Source of the DNA: Triplophysa rosa
Lineage: Eukaryota > Chordata > Actinopteri > Cypriniformes > Nemacheilidae
DNA length: 64,000 nt
Assembly: GCF_024868665.1 (NCBI RefSeq)
Contig: NC_079900.1
Coordinates: forward strand, 194,267 to 258,266
Direction of reading: 5' to 3'
Positions 22,918 to 35,829 of the stretch are shown here, in pieces. Made by a program: the position numbers and the translations under genes. Numbering within the stretch: position 1 is the stretch's first letter; the number at the start of each line of letters is the position of its first letter. The notes below the pieces were generated by a model that saw only the letters and a list, made by a program, of their open reading frames with translations, was not told the DNA's origin and ran no database searches.

Positions 22918-23425
22918 TGTCACGGTTCTCAGGGTGAGACACAGAGACAAGGACAGAGGACCCAAATGCAGACAGCGGGTAAGGGGTTAACACAAACTTT
23001 AATAATAACTAAAAATGCAAAAACAAGGACCCACGTGGGGGAACATAACAAAACATAGCAACACGGACAGGAACTAACTAGACTGAAAATAATAACATTT
23101 GACATGAACACTGTAAACTAAACTAACTACACAACAAGAACTCACCACAAAGACAAACACGACGCAACAGAACAATGATCCAGCACGAGACAGAAGACAC
23201 AAGGGCATTATAAAGGGACAAATCAAAGGGGAACAGGTGTGGGGCATGAACTAATAAACAACCAATAACGAGAGATACAAAAGGGCGGGAACACAGACAA
23301 AGACCGGAGAGAGTATCGAAGGCCGACAGGGTCAAAATGGCTCTCTCCACACATAACAAGGGATCCTGCCGTGATTCTACCACAAGATCAAGAAAGACAT
23401 GACACGACGAGCCAGAATCACGACA
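22918..23425 (-). repeat. LTR (right copy)
   Basis: 508 bp. Has an extra GT at about 23113 and single-base differences at about 23270 and 23339 relative to the left copy. Confidence 0.9.
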
Positions 23426-24242
23426 CATGCAGAGTATCCGATTTCCATTTGCGTTCTGCTTTACGACATTCCCTTCTGCAGCGAGCGAGTATGAGGGTTC
23501 AGCCACGGATATGATCTATTTAGCAACCTTAGATTTCAAGGGTACTAAGGAATTCAGAATGTTTGAACATGTCAAACTAAAACATTCTGTTAGTTCCTCT
23601 GTGTTATGACCATGGACTTGCTTTTCTAAAATAGATCTGGCTGGAGATTCTAGATAAGCTTTGACGAATTCCCCGGCAGTAGAAGGGGTTAGTGCACGAA
23701 CATAAAATACCTCCTTCAGCACAATAGGGAGTTGGTAAGAAAGTAGTACATCAAACATTACAAACATATGGTCGGACACTCCGCTTTCCTTAATATTGAT
23801 GTTACAAACAGGTATCCCTAAAGAAAGAACAAGATCGATGGTATGCCCATGTGTATGAGTGGGTCCGTTAACATGTTGGACAAGGTTAAAAGAGTCACAG
23901 AGTTGCGTAAATTCCTTCACCATTTGATGCCGAGGGCAACACACGTGTATATTAAAATCACCTAAGATCAGTCATTTGTCCACTAAAGGGACTACTTTAG
24001 ACAAAAAGGTTCCAAACTCTTGTATAAAGTCTTTGTTGTATAAAGTTGTTATATTAATGGATTAAACTAAATCAGCAGTCTCCCCGTGAGTAACGGTGGC
24101 AAGGAACCAAAACTCCATTATAGAAAACATATATAATTTGGTCTGTCCAAGACTCTTGTTCCTGGTTCTCTGACTTGTGCTCTTGGAGAACAGAACAAAA
24201 GAAAAGCAAAAAAGAAAAAGCCCTATATTTAGAAATGAGCAG

Positions 24243-24692
24243 ATGGGAAATCAGAAACTTCAGCCGTCAGGAAAAACAGATTTGGAGATAGAACAGAAGC
24301 ACAAGGAGCGACAGGAGGAGAATCTCAGCACAATATAAGATGGAGAGGGCTCACGGTCGGAACAAAAGCAAAAAAAACAAACACAAAGAGGAAAGATTGA
24401 AATGAATGAAGAGATGACCAACACTACTCTCAGCCTAGAAAACCTCCAGATGAAACCTGAACATCTCACCGCACAGAAAGAGGAATAACACAGAGATTTA
24501 AATAAAGTATCTGAAGAGGAGAGAGACAGAAATAAACTTCTGCTACAGCTGAATGAGGAGATGGAGGAGTGCAAAGAGAAGATGGAGGACATCCAGAGAA
24601 GATTCAAAGAGATTGAAGCGATTCACACTGAAAACCTCAGAAGAAATTATGACAAAATCCATAAGAACAAGACAAGATGTGTTTCTCAGTAA
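24243..24692 (+). pseudogene. Broken coiled-coil exon, possibly a GIMAP tail
   Basis: One frame runs 150 codons with only two stops (TAA at 24336-24338 and 24486-24488) before the final TAA at 24690. All three segments are charged, helix-forming sequence (ERQEENLS, MNEEMTNTTLSLENLQ, LLLQLNEEMEECKEKMEDIQ). The end, TRCVSQ, would be a CAAX box of farnesyl type. Composition, orientation and ending parallel the tail of the GIMAP gene 8 kb upstream, so this is probably the last exon of a decayed neighbour. No AIG1 domain is visible; the LINE insertion lies just upstream and may have removed it. Another charged-helix family cannot be excluded. Confidence 0.5.
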
Positions 24693-26050
24693 CTGTCTGT
24701 AAAAAACAAATTCTGTTAACTGTAGAAACAGTCCCAGTAAAATTGTAGGATATTAAATTGTTTTCCCCATTTTTCTTGTAAGTATGTTGTCTTTTTCTGT
24801 AATTTTATATTTTTGACTGTATTTCAAAAATGAACAGTAAAAAAAGAAATGTTGCTAAAAAAATGGGGCTCCATAAATAAACGTTAAGTGTTTTTCCCTG
24901 TGAAATTACATTTTCCCCTGTTTTCTTAGTAAAGTCTTTCTCTGTCATTTTTTTCTGTAAGAAAAATGTAAACATTTATATCACAAGGAAAAATTTACAC
25001 TTTATTTTATGGAACACAGAGCTGAAGACAGTTAGTGTGGAATTACAACTGGACAGATGTTATATTCTTATTTAACACAATACAGTTTGATGCCTTGAGT
25101 CGTAAGCTATAAAGTGTGTAAACTTCATTTTATTTCTTCTGTTTTTATTTTGTATTTTACATGCTTCCATCATGTGTCACTGTTTGTGGTACCAGTTACT
25201 TTATTTATCTGCGTGGTGTGAAGTCGCATTATAACAAAGACATTTGAGAAGTAAACTAGACTGCTGAATTCTGTTCTGTCTGAAACTTAAAGTCAGTCAT
25301 TAATCCTGTTTTATCATTCTATTAGATTAGAGGATGGTCTGTGTTTGATGATGATGTCATGACGTGTTTCAGTCTTCTTCAGATTCCTGCACAGTTATTC
25401 TGTCTGTATATAAGGTTTATAACCTGTGACTTCGTTCACCTGCATCAGGTGTGTTTGTAAACCCTTCAGGGCTGCACCCCCACGGTACCACCGAGTGACG
25501 TCATACTCTGTCCCACAATGCACTGCATACAGACCTATTCTAATCATAAAAACACTGGTAAGTATGTTGTTAATATGATAATAACGTGTGTCATGTAAAC
25601 CGGTGTGTTCTGTGAGTGACAAACATCCGGTGAGTAAAGGGAAGAGTGAATGCGCGCGCTCTGATTCTCTCACCATCACTGTGCACACACGCGCATTCTG
25701 TACTGTACTCTGTCTCGCGCTCTTTCACGTCATGCCTTAAACTGATGAGTAAGGAAAATAACGACGCGGGGTGACGCCCGTGTCCTCGCTCAAACTCGCG
25801 AGAGGAATTTTTGCAAGGGCACAGGTCCGACTGCTGAGGTGACTCACCTACTTAGTGAGATGCCTCGCGGCACCAGGATCTGCCCCGGACCCTTAATCTT
25901 GTGATGAAAATAGATGTGGAACATGTGTTTGAGTAAGAGTCCTTATATGTAAATTCATCTGGATAATGTTCACTGGAGAAGTGATCACTTATCAATTTCA
26001 CTGGTATCTATTCTATTGTTGTGGTGAAGGTTAGCCTGATTTAAAAGGGC
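24693..26050. other. Intergenic, nothing assigned
   Basis: AT-rich to about 25400 with repeated TGTAAATTTT/AACAGTAAAAA-like motifs, then a CpG-richer segment at 25660-25900. I compared that segment by eye with common vertebrate small RNAs and found no match. No gene called. Confidence 0.35.
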
Positions 26051-26061
26051 ATAAAAACATT

Positions 26062-26746
26062 GTGATGGTGAAATGAAGCAATGAGGCTTTCTCGAGTGTA
26101 TCACAAATGTCTCGTCACTCGAAGCTTTTCAAAACGGTGCACACTCGCGCCATCTTGTGGTCAAAGGGTGAAAAGGCTGTCTTTGTGTCCATTTATATTT
26201 TTAATGTTTCGTGTAATACGTCACTTCACCTCAATAAAAATAACATTTTTTATGTGTTAGTGTTAATTTAGCTCTTAGGCCTAGGCCTATACATACTGTA
26301 TGAATGAGTCTAGGACTAAATAAAAAAATCAATAAATGGAACAAAAAACATTTTTATGAATGTGCTTCCATCAGAATATACAGTTATTCACAGAGACTTT
26401 TGTCTTAGTCCTGTAAGTTCATAAGTGAGGCTCATACAGACACGATATGACAAGATAAAAGAAAATGATTGTACAACTGTGACGTGATTGTGAACTGGGC
26501 ACTTGACATTTTATTCTGTGGGTAATGGAATAATCTAAAGATTTCTATTAAGGAACAGGAAGTGTTCAACAGTGCGAGGCTTTTTCTACAGTTGTCGTCC
26601 CAATTCACGAAAAGTACAATCGAAACCTGCGCGAGCCAAGCGATCGTGTCTAAAAACGAAGCTTCGGACGTCACTGATCACGTGGTTATGGCAAAAAGAT
26701 GCTTAGTTTTCTTATACAAGCTTCGAAGCCTCGGTGTCACACCACT
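26062..26746. mobile_element. Non-autonomous hAT-like element
   Basis: The left end TGATGGTGAAATGAAGC...GAGGCTTTCTCGAG and the right end, on the complement, TAGTGGTGTGACACCGAGGCTT are imperfect inverted repeats of hAT type. ATAAAAACATT occurs on both sides (26051-26061 and 26747-26757) and includes the expected 8-bp duplication. Short internal frames show no transposase. Confidence 0.6.
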
Positions 26747-27162
26747 ATAAAAACATTACGATAGCCAGTTTTTATGAGTTTTATTTATTTAACCCAGCCA
26801 TTGAAAATGGTTAGGCTAAACCTAAACATTTAAGTGAACTAGTTTAAATGACTACCAAACGTGAATTAACACGTGACTATTTTATTTTATGACATGTAAA
26901 ATACCGACCATATCCCTTAATGTTGCTAGTACACATGTATATTTATTTTTATGTTTGCGGTGTGTTGGTCATCGGACCGTCAGTGTTGAGCTCGTGTTTC
27001 TGACCGGACTGTAGAAACTGCTGCACTGTACCGGATGTTCAACACACGCCATGAGACCAAAACGTCGAGGGTTTACAACTACGATTTAAAACAAATCTAA
27101 ACCGAATTAATCAAATAATTTAATTAACCTGAAAGATTTGTCACATTTGCGAGACATACATA

Positions 27163-28137
<975 letters not shown>

Positions 28138-29202
28138 CACGCGCACGCGTGCACACGCTCACATCACGTGGACGGACGCACAGCAGATGTGTGTAGATTA
28201 CATGTGTATATCAGTATTTTACAGAGTGATCTTTTTCTTTCTGTGAGCAGTACTTGTTTACCTCCACAAGAGGGCGGTACACCACACAATAACACTCAAC
28301 AGTTAACACTCTTCACAGAGAATTTAGTTATTTAATGTTTGTTTGTTTGTTTTAGCGATGCAAAATTAAACCTTTTTGTAAAGAATGTACACACTGTGCT
28401 CTTATTGCTTTCATTGATGTAAAAATCATTGTGCATTCAATTGTGTTCTGACATAAAAACAGGACGTAGCAGTGTTTTAAAAGAAAGGTGCCAAATGGAT
28501 CATTAAAACAACTGAAGATCTGTCTACAGGATTTCTGACAGCGTGAAAATCATAGCAAGATGTGTGTTACAGAAAAATGTGCAAACAACACTTTCGTAAG
28601 GAAATCTTTAAAATATTACGGTTTCCTCTTTGTGTGGAGAACGCAAGACCAAGGGGGCGGGGTGAGATCCATATCCGACTCCTCCCACTTTATATGCTTC
28701 GCTGTAATTTGGAGAGTTCATTTGCAACTCATGGTCGCCATCCTTTGCTGTTATCAATTAGTGTCTGTTAGTAATAGTAACAGTTAAATATTATTAAAAT
28801 GTGTTAATAAATAAAGTCTTCAGCAAGTTTGTTTTCCGTCAAAAGTATAACTTTAGTTACGACTCAATGCGGAAAGTGTGACGTGTGTTGTGGCAAAACT
28901 GCTGCAGAAATCTGTCGACCAATCAAAACGCAGTGGGAGGAGACTGGATCTGGTGCAACCTTGCCCCCTGGATGTCCCGTTCTGCAGTGTGAATTTAATG
29001 TTTTACTTGATTTTTTTGCACTTACGAATATAAAACTCAAATGACAACATGTTTGACTTGGGCTACTTGCATGAATTCAATTTGACGCTGCTACTGTTGC
29101 CATAGAAACGGATAAGTCCGTGTACGCGTTGAGCGTAATTGCGGTAAATACCGCAGCCGTGTCGCGATAATCGTGTTATCCGCACTTTTCTGAAGGTTAT
29201 CT
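28138..29202. other. polr2f 3' UTR and intergenic sequence
   Basis: The first few hundred bases are probably the polr2f 3' UTR. An AATAAA lies near 28807-28815, but the true poly(A) site is not clear. No other gene or repeat recognised. Confidence 0.4.
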
Positions 29203-31046
29203 GGGGTGTATTCCAGAAAGCAGGTTAATTTACCGTCAGCTAAACCCTGAGCTCTCGGTTGATTAACCCAAACCTTGCTTACTCGGGGTATGTCGGTTCC
29301 AAATCACCTGAGAAGAGTCAGTTTAATCAACCTCCCGAGAGATACCCAGAGTTACAGAAACAACATGAAGACATTGTCAATGATCACAGATTTCACGAGT
29401 CACCATGGAAACGGCCGGGAAGCTTAAAAACAACGTTATAAATCAGAGTTTTTTTCACAGACTTAAATCTGCATCAGTGTATAAAGTGCGGGATAAAAAT
29501 CATAACATTTAATTATTTAGGTTATGTGTTTATAAAACTATAAACGCTATAAATGAATTATTTAAAGATACATTTTTTAAATATATGCACTATTTTATAC
29601 TATAATATTTAAAATATATACTCATCATGGCTATCTTTGTTAAATAAACTGTAGATTTGTTGAGATGTTTGTAACTGTAATTTTAACGTGTTCAAAATTG
29701 TGTTTTGTGTATCACATTGGTAATTTTGAAGGCAATATTAAACCTCTTTTTTGTTCCTTCTCTGTATGTTCCTTAAAAAATATACCTTTATTTGGTTTTC
29801 TGAAAACGGACTTTGCATTGTATCAGCTTTATTTGCAACAGTTGCTGATGTAGTCATATTAATAGAGACTCTTTTAATTCTAGAAACTACTACATTGGTC
29901 ATAATTTTGGAAAAGAAATTGTGCAATGCCTTTCAGTACACTACACTGTGTATGATAATTAATTTACAGCAGAGGATGAAGGTCTGCTGTGACATGAGGG
30001 AGAGGTTTCAAATGTTAGGCCCAGTCATATATACATAATAATCATGTAGCCTTTATATATCCCTTTCAAATACACATACATTCAGTTTTTTTGTTTGTTT
30101 CTTTTGACTTTGTTTGCTGAAAGGCCATGGCTTTCCAAATGTTAAAAGAGGTGGAAACGGCCGATCCTGAAAGGCTCATTGTAATTTGGAGAAAGGCCTT
30201 TCAATACTAAACTGTAGGAGGAGGCTGAGGGTCAGAAAGACATTTTTATGGAATACAGTCAGTATGAAAAACCTTAAGTCTAAGTTTTTAATGTATTTTT
30301 TTATGTAAATGGATTTAAAATTATAATAAGAATTTAAATATGTGAACAATATGCCATGGTCCCATTGGGGGTCACCTAATAAAGCCTTGGAAACCTGCCA
30401 GCCTGGGAATCAAACTTGCAATCTTAAAGTTTTAAATCTGTCTCTCTGACCATTAGGCCACAACTATCTTTGACCCAATGCATCAAATATTGCATAAGTG
30501 AACAAGAGTAATGATATGTAATCCTCAGGAGTTAAAATACTTCACTATTAACATCCTTTAACTGTTGGAAATTGTAAGGTGTGTATAAACCTAATTCAAA
30601 GTATATACAATATTCAATATAAATACATAAAGTTTAACAATAACAGCTTACATTATTTTATTTAAAGATTATTTCATTAAATAATAAAGTTAATAATAAA
30701 ATTAGTTGTGAATGCTAAATTGCGATGGGTGAGATTGAAATGTAATTGTAATATTGCTGTAAAATTATAATATATTATAATTTGTGCTTCCACGCCCACT
30801 TGACGCTCATCAAAAACGCACACATGCGCAGACAACCCCTAAAGCTTAGTAACATCTCCTTCAAATGAACTAACCCTGGAACATAACCTGCTCCGGAGCA
30901 GGTTATCTTCAGAGAGTAAGTTGCTATGGTTACTTACGTACCCTGAAACTTATCTCCGTTTTTGGAACGGAAAATTGGGGTTATCCGCTAACTAACCCTT
31001 AAACTTACCCGGGTATGTCACATAACCAGCTTTCTGGAATACCCCC
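29203..31046. mobile_element. 1.8-kb TIR DNA transposon, non-autonomous
   Basis: The left end GGGGTGTATTCCAGAAAGCA with GGTTA and the complement of the right end GGGGGGTATTCCAGAAAGCT with GGTTA form a clear TIR. This end type is familiar from PIF/Harbinger or ISL2EU-like fish elements, but the superfamily is not proven and the target duplication is unresolved. The interior is AT-rich with only short frames (for example 29259-29441) and no recognisable transposase. At 30385-30475 (minus) there is a degraded tRNA-like SINE head (GTGGCCTAATGGTCAGAGAG). Confidence 0.75.
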
Positions 31047-31686
31047 CTGCTTGCGATCCTTTAGTTATAAAAACAGTGAGAGAGTTTCATAGATTAAAGC
31101 GGTCATGTTTGTTTATGGGATGGAGTTCAGATTCATAAACACAGACTGCACACACAGCCAGAGAGAAAGAGAGAGAGAGATTCTACCATAGCAACTGAGT
31201 GTCTCTCTCTCTCTCACATGCGCAGTTTAGGAATGTCCAGATTCATGTGTGTGTGTGTGTTCCAGTGAAACTGCAGGCTAAAGGACCCCTCACCCCTCCC
31301 TCCCTTCACTGGAGCTGAATGAGTCTCTTTGTTTAAGCAAAGTATCACACAGATGATTAAATCAGGGGAATTAGAAATCAGCCTGAACTCTCAGCACACA
31401 CACAGATATGCAGAACAGCATTCCCTCTCTTCCACACACACACATCATTAATGCAGAGGCCGTTGATATGATATTGTTTCAGCCAATCACAGTGAAGCTC
31501 CACAACACATGATGAAGTCTAGCTGGTCCAGTTTGAGGTTTATACCCCTACTACACAAGATGATGATGATAGATACACACTTTAGAGTGCGCCAGTGACA
31601 TGATATAAGACTTCCTAATGAAACACCTTTCCTCAGGTATATACACCTTGTCATTCACTTCCAGTTAACTTGCAATATATAACCGG
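31047..31686. other. Intergenic between TIR element and MITE
   Basis: Contains short GA/CT and CA runs; no gene or defined repeat. Confidence 0.4.
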
Positions 31687-31916
31687 TTAAAGTGATAGTT
31701 CACCCAAAAATGAACATTCTGTCATCATTTAGAGTTTCTTTTTTCCGCAGAACACAAAAGAAGATATTTTGAAGAAGTGATGGGTGCCGATGCTGAACTT
31801 TCTTCACAACATCTTATTTTGTGTTCTGCCAAAGAAAGAAACTCATACAGGTTTGACATGATGACGGTGAATAAATGATGACAGAATTTTCATTTGTTTG
31901 TGAACTATCACTTTAA
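31687..31916. mobile_element. Palindromic TTAAAG-type MITE
   Basis: The left end TTAAAGTGATAGTTCACCC, then CATTCTGTCATCATTTA, is mirrored at the right end, whose complement reads TTAAAGTGATAGTTCACAAA. The inner arms carry GAACACAAAAGAAGATATTT. This is a very abundant foldback repeat of cyprinid genomes. A degraded half-copy lies near 53095-53245. Confidence 0.85.
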
Positions 31917-32059
31917 TTGTGTGATCGAATACCAAGTCAAGAATGGTTGAGTTTAATATAGTGGTTTGATCATCATTGGTCCGGTATACCGCACGTACAA
32001 CCTACGAGCTGTAATATTGCAGGTGTGTTTAGATGAATGATTTCTTGAAAGCAGATTGA

Positions 32060-33282
32060 GTTTGTATGACTTGAGCTTTATTTAGGGTGAGGGAGGTTAG
32101 TCATTGCTCTCTTCTATTTACACTGAAAAACAACAACACGTACCAACCACAACATTACACAACAACAACAACATCAGAATAAAACGCTACTGATAGAAAA
32201 CGAACAAAACAACAAATATAAATAATATTCTGTAATATATAACAAGAACACCTACTGTAAGATGTAGGCTCTAAATCGAGTTTTTGCTTTTTAATAGTAA
32301 AATAACAAAATAAGTCTACATCGAAGGGGGAAAAAATAATGAAACATTGTGTACAATAACAGACCGTTTTGTAACTTGTACAAAATTATATCGAGTTTTA
32401 TTTGTAGTCGGGTGGAAAACGTTTGTCGTTGTCACGTGTTCAGAACAGAAATGTGAATTGATGCATTCTCTACATTTCAGTATTTATAAACTGTTATTTC
32501 CACAAAATACGTTAAAAAAAACATTTTAAAAAAATCACATAAGAATTTAGACTTCGCAGATAATAGTTTCGCGTCCTGAAAAAAGTTTCCTGTGATTTAC
32601 AGCCACGCTGTTTTAAATCGTAAACCTACGATCGTTCGACGTGATGAGAAACGCGTCGTTACGTCATGACAGCGTCGCGTCTCTTGCGTCTGTGTTCAGC
32701 ACGGTAAATTCATCTAGTGTTCATCCGTGAAATTTACACAAACTGACAATATCGTGAAGAAACTCGACACAGTGGTGAAGACGGAGTTCAGTGGAGTTAT
32801 GGCAACAAAATCACAAGAGTAACGTCAATAAAACAGATTACAGAAACGCAAACACGTCATTATTAATGTGACAAAAAACAATATGGCCTTATTTTGGTTA
32901 ATAAAAGAGATTATTCATTCATACAAATATAAAAACGCAGATGTACAGGTAATATTATCAGATCTCTGTCATGTGTGTGGATGTTGGGTTGAAGTTTCTG
33001 TTTCTGTTAATGGAGAAACTCACTATTTCTTCTGGTTTTAGTGTTTTGGTCTCTTACTTTGGTCATATTGGGCTCATTACACATCATTTGTGTCAGGAGA
33101 GTAAGAGCAGATCTCTGTACTGATGGGTTTGTCATGATATTTCCCTGCAGATGTCCACACGCCCCTCAGAATGCTGTAGATTGTAGTGCAGGTGAATATT
33201 TCTCATGGTGTTCATGAAGCACACGATCAGCTACTGGATATCAAACAGGACTGAAACCGTTGTGTGTGTGTTTGTGCGTGTG
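32060..33282 (-). other. sox10: Probable sox10 3' UTR
   Basis: Follows the sox10 stop codon on the minus strand. AATAAA on the minus strand at 32077-32082 (TTTATT on plus) is a plausible poly(A) signal, giving about 1.2 kb of UTR. Not tested against transcripts. Confidence 0.5.
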
Positions 33283-34800
33283 TCACGGTCGTGACAGTGT
33301 GGTGTAGACGGGCTGCTCCCAGTGTGTCGGGCTGTGTGACTGCGGCACTGATCCGGGGTCAGGGATGGCCGTGTACAGAGGCCTCTGGGATGGGCCCATG
33401 TAAGAGAAGGCGGAGTAAAGGCCGGAGGTCTGACCGGAGTGAGCGTAGTACGAGCCGGACGCCTGGTGCTCGGCGTAATCGAACTGGGCTCGGGACGCCA
33501 GCGAGGGGAAGGCGGAGCTGTAGTGCGGCAGGCTGAGAGGCGTGTAGGTGACGTGAGATCCACTCGCCGCAGACGCCGCCTCGCTGGAGAAATGAGCCTC
33601 GCTCTTTATCTGAGTTTTCCCTACATCTGAGCCCAGGTGCTGCTGGGACGACAGCTGCTGTTTGGAGAGCCACGCGCTCGAGTGCCCGCTGGCGGCCGCC
33701 AGGGCCGACGAGATGCCGTACGCGTACGGGGAGGCCGAGGATCCCGAGCCTGCGCCGCCCGTGGCCTGTGCCACGCCGGGGTGACCGTTGGGGGGCAAGT
33801 ACTGGTCAAACTCGTTCACATCAAACGGCTCCATGTTGGCCATCACATCATGACTGATCTCACCAATGTCCACGTTACCAAAGTCAATGTGAGGTTTGCC
33901 GCTGCCCGACGCAGAGGAGGAGCTTCCGTCTGCTCCCACCCCCAGACCGCCCCTGGATCCCCCGGCCCCGCCCTCACGCTTCCCTTCCCCAGATTTACCC
34001 CCCTGCAGTTCTGTTTTCGGGGTGGTGGGGGGTGTCGGAGGGCTGTGATTCTGACCTGAAACAACAAACGGAATGCGATCAGATAATTGTTGCGCGTGTT
34101 GACGAGTGTTGACGTACGCAGGTTTGTTTGTGTGTCTCACCTGTAGCGTGAGGGTGATGCCCGTCGCCCAGCGGTGACCCCGCCGCCCCGCTGTGTGCCA
34201 CCTCCAGGTGCAGACTCTTGTAATGTGATTGGCTGTGACTGACCTCGCCCTCGGAGTGGCCGTCGCCCTCAGCCCCGGTTCCTAGTTTGCCGTTCTTGCG
34301 TCGACGTGGCTGATATTTGTACTCGGGATAATCCTTCTTATGCTGTTTCCTCAAACGCTCGGCCTCTTCGATGAAAGGCCTCTTATCCGACTCGTTCAGG
34401 AGTCTGAAAATAAACATGTACAGAAGAATTTGTTCATTTTAAATCGAATCTTTCATTCATCGTTCATAATTTTGTGACACACTTCCCAATAAAATAACTA
34501 GAGCCAGTGTTTATTCAGTGCTTTTGTACATCACTTTACTTTATTTCCATCTACAGAATATGACATCTGGCCTTCGGATTGTTGAACTGAATGAGAACGC
34601 TTCAGATTTCTGCTCTGGTGTGTTTGGTGTTGGAGGTGTCCACCCTGTCACCCCATCATCATGAGCGAGAGAGACTCTTTTATTGATTTATTGATTTATA
34701 CTCTCAGTGTTAAACACCTTCACTGCAGTCCAGTAGAAATCCATCAAACACTCGCTGCCTCATTAAAAGAAACTATTCAACATAAATATACTCACTAATG

Positions 34801-34899
<99 letters not shown>

Positions 34900-35829
34900 C
34901 GTGCGTGTGCGTATGTGTGTGTGCTTGTGTGTGTTTCCACAGCGGCTCCTGAAGGGATTTGTCTTTCTGAAGGAATGATTATCTCAGACTAAAGCCACTG
35001 CCCAGCTAAGAGGAAACTCTGGGTAACGGTCTCTTAAAGTTGTCTCAAACTACTCTCAAAGTTATCAAAAATGAAAGGAGTGTTTTATCAACATTATATG
35101 TCATTGAGTTTTAAGAATAATGTTCGGTATGAAAACAATGTGAAAGATTTAAAACATTATTTTCAAAACTCAATGTGAATGTTAGCCAAGCGCTCTTGGA
35201 ACATATTTTCTGTTCTGAGACCAGTGTCCAGATTTTATTAGACTAAAAATGAGATCCGGTCCTTAAAAAGTACCATTTTATGTGTGTGTTTTTTGTGTGT
35301 GTATCATTCAGCATCACAAGAGATAACGTTGTGTGATCACGTGATCCTGTGGTTATTTCTCTCTCGTGTTGTGAGTGAACGTCTTGTGTTCTCACCTCCA
35401 GAGTTTGCCGAGAGTTTTGCTGAGCTCGGCGTTGTGCAGGTGCGGATATTGATCCGCCAGTTTCCGGCGCGCGGCCTGCGCCCACACCATGAACGCGTTC
35501 ATCGGCCGCTTCACGTGCGGCTTGTTCTTACTGCCCGAGTTCACGCGCACGGGCATGGGCACGAGAGTCCAGTCGTATCCGTTCAGCACCTGGCTGACCG
35601 CCTCGCGGATGCCGATGGGAAAACGGTCGTCATCTTCGTCCGACTTCACCGAGACGCTCGCGGAGACGCCCGCCGCCTCCTCGCCCGACATCTGAGACGC
35701 CTGACCGGACAACGGGGAGTCCGCCCCTCCGGGGGCGCCCGACGAGTGCCCGGGGGACATGGAGTGACCGTCTTCGGACACCCCGGGACTCATCTCCACC
35801 TCAGACAAACTGTGTTCCTCCGCCGACAT
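33283..35829 (-). CDS. sox10: SoxE transcription factor SOX10
   Basis: SOX10 is a nuclear HMG-box activator needed for neural crest, pigment cells, glia and inner ear. Coding exons are 35829-35396, 34403-34141 and 34055-33283 with consensus splice sites, giving 489 residues. In order: an acidic/serine-rich N-terminus; a SUMO-type site VKSDED (about residue 61); the SoxE dimerisation region (about 68-96, [20 protein letters not shown]); the HMG box from about 104 ([20 protein letters not shown] and [17 protein letters not shown]), interrupted by intron 1 exactly after the W-R codon as in other SoxE genes; the K2 region ([15 protein letters not shown]); a second SUMO-type site IKSE; and the C-terminal activation domain ending YTTLSRP. 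sox9 and sox8 are excluded by the polr2f neighbour and the C-terminus. No damage is visible. Confidence 0.97.
34404..35395 (-). other. sox10: sox10 intron 1 (HMG-box intron)
   Basis: Phase-2 intron, GTGAGAAC donor and TTTATTTTCAG acceptor. Contains a long TG microsatellite at 34804-34927; otherwise no feature. Confidence 0.85.
34804..34927. repeat. (TG)n microsatellite
   Basis: About 120 bp of TG with a few GC interruptions at its right end, inside sox10 intron 1. Confidence 0.95.

Larger units (their letters stand above)
21548..23425 (-). mobile_element. Young non-autonomous LTR retrotransposon inside the LINE
   Basis: Two near-identical LTRs (21548-22053 and 22918-23425) start TGTCACGG and end CACGACA on the plus strand. 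The host LINE sequence CATGC flanks both sides (21543-21547 and 23426-23430), a perfect 5-bp duplication. Orientation is inferred as minus: the purine-rich AAGGCGGGGGTTC lies just before the minus-strand 3' LTR, and CTTTATAATG in the LTR could be a TATA box. The 864-bp internal region has no gag, protease, RT, RNase H or integrase. It consists largely of short in-phase tandem repeats, which also explains the many overlapping open frames there. Confidence 0.9.
19470..24130 (-). mobile_element. CR1/L2-clade LINE, split by an LTR element
   Basis: Read from right to left, it begins with the C-terminal part of an APE-type endonuclease (about 24130-23516: LILGDFNIHV, GHTIDLVLSLG, SGVSDHMFVMFDV). 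A linker continues across the inserted LTR element (WKSDTLHV... joining EIYKNCLSTFQ), followed by the reverse transcriptase (21132-20137) with FHPIASLKVLEKVVLHQLS, GLPQGSILSPILFSLYM and YHCYADDTQLY. The C-terminal tail (20085-19693) has LQWLPVIHRIDFKVLV and GPRLWNNLP. The 3' end reaches an AAACCAAACC-type repeat at 19465-19490. Stops in the endonuclease (for example before LILGDF) and between segments show it is inactive, although the RT catalytic box is intact. The 5' end is truncated near 24130. Confidence 0.85.

Noticed and set aside
21999..22993. Overlapping 200-315 residue frames (Pro/Ala/Gly-rich) as separate host genes
   Set aside because: They lie inside the LTR element and result from codon-multiple tandem repeats; no host gene similarity. 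Kept only as part of the element.
25740..25900. Small structured RNA (snoRNA or RNase P/MRP-like) in a CpG-rich block with TGATGAG
   Set aside because: Compared by eye with common vertebrate small RNAs without a match; too little evidence to call.
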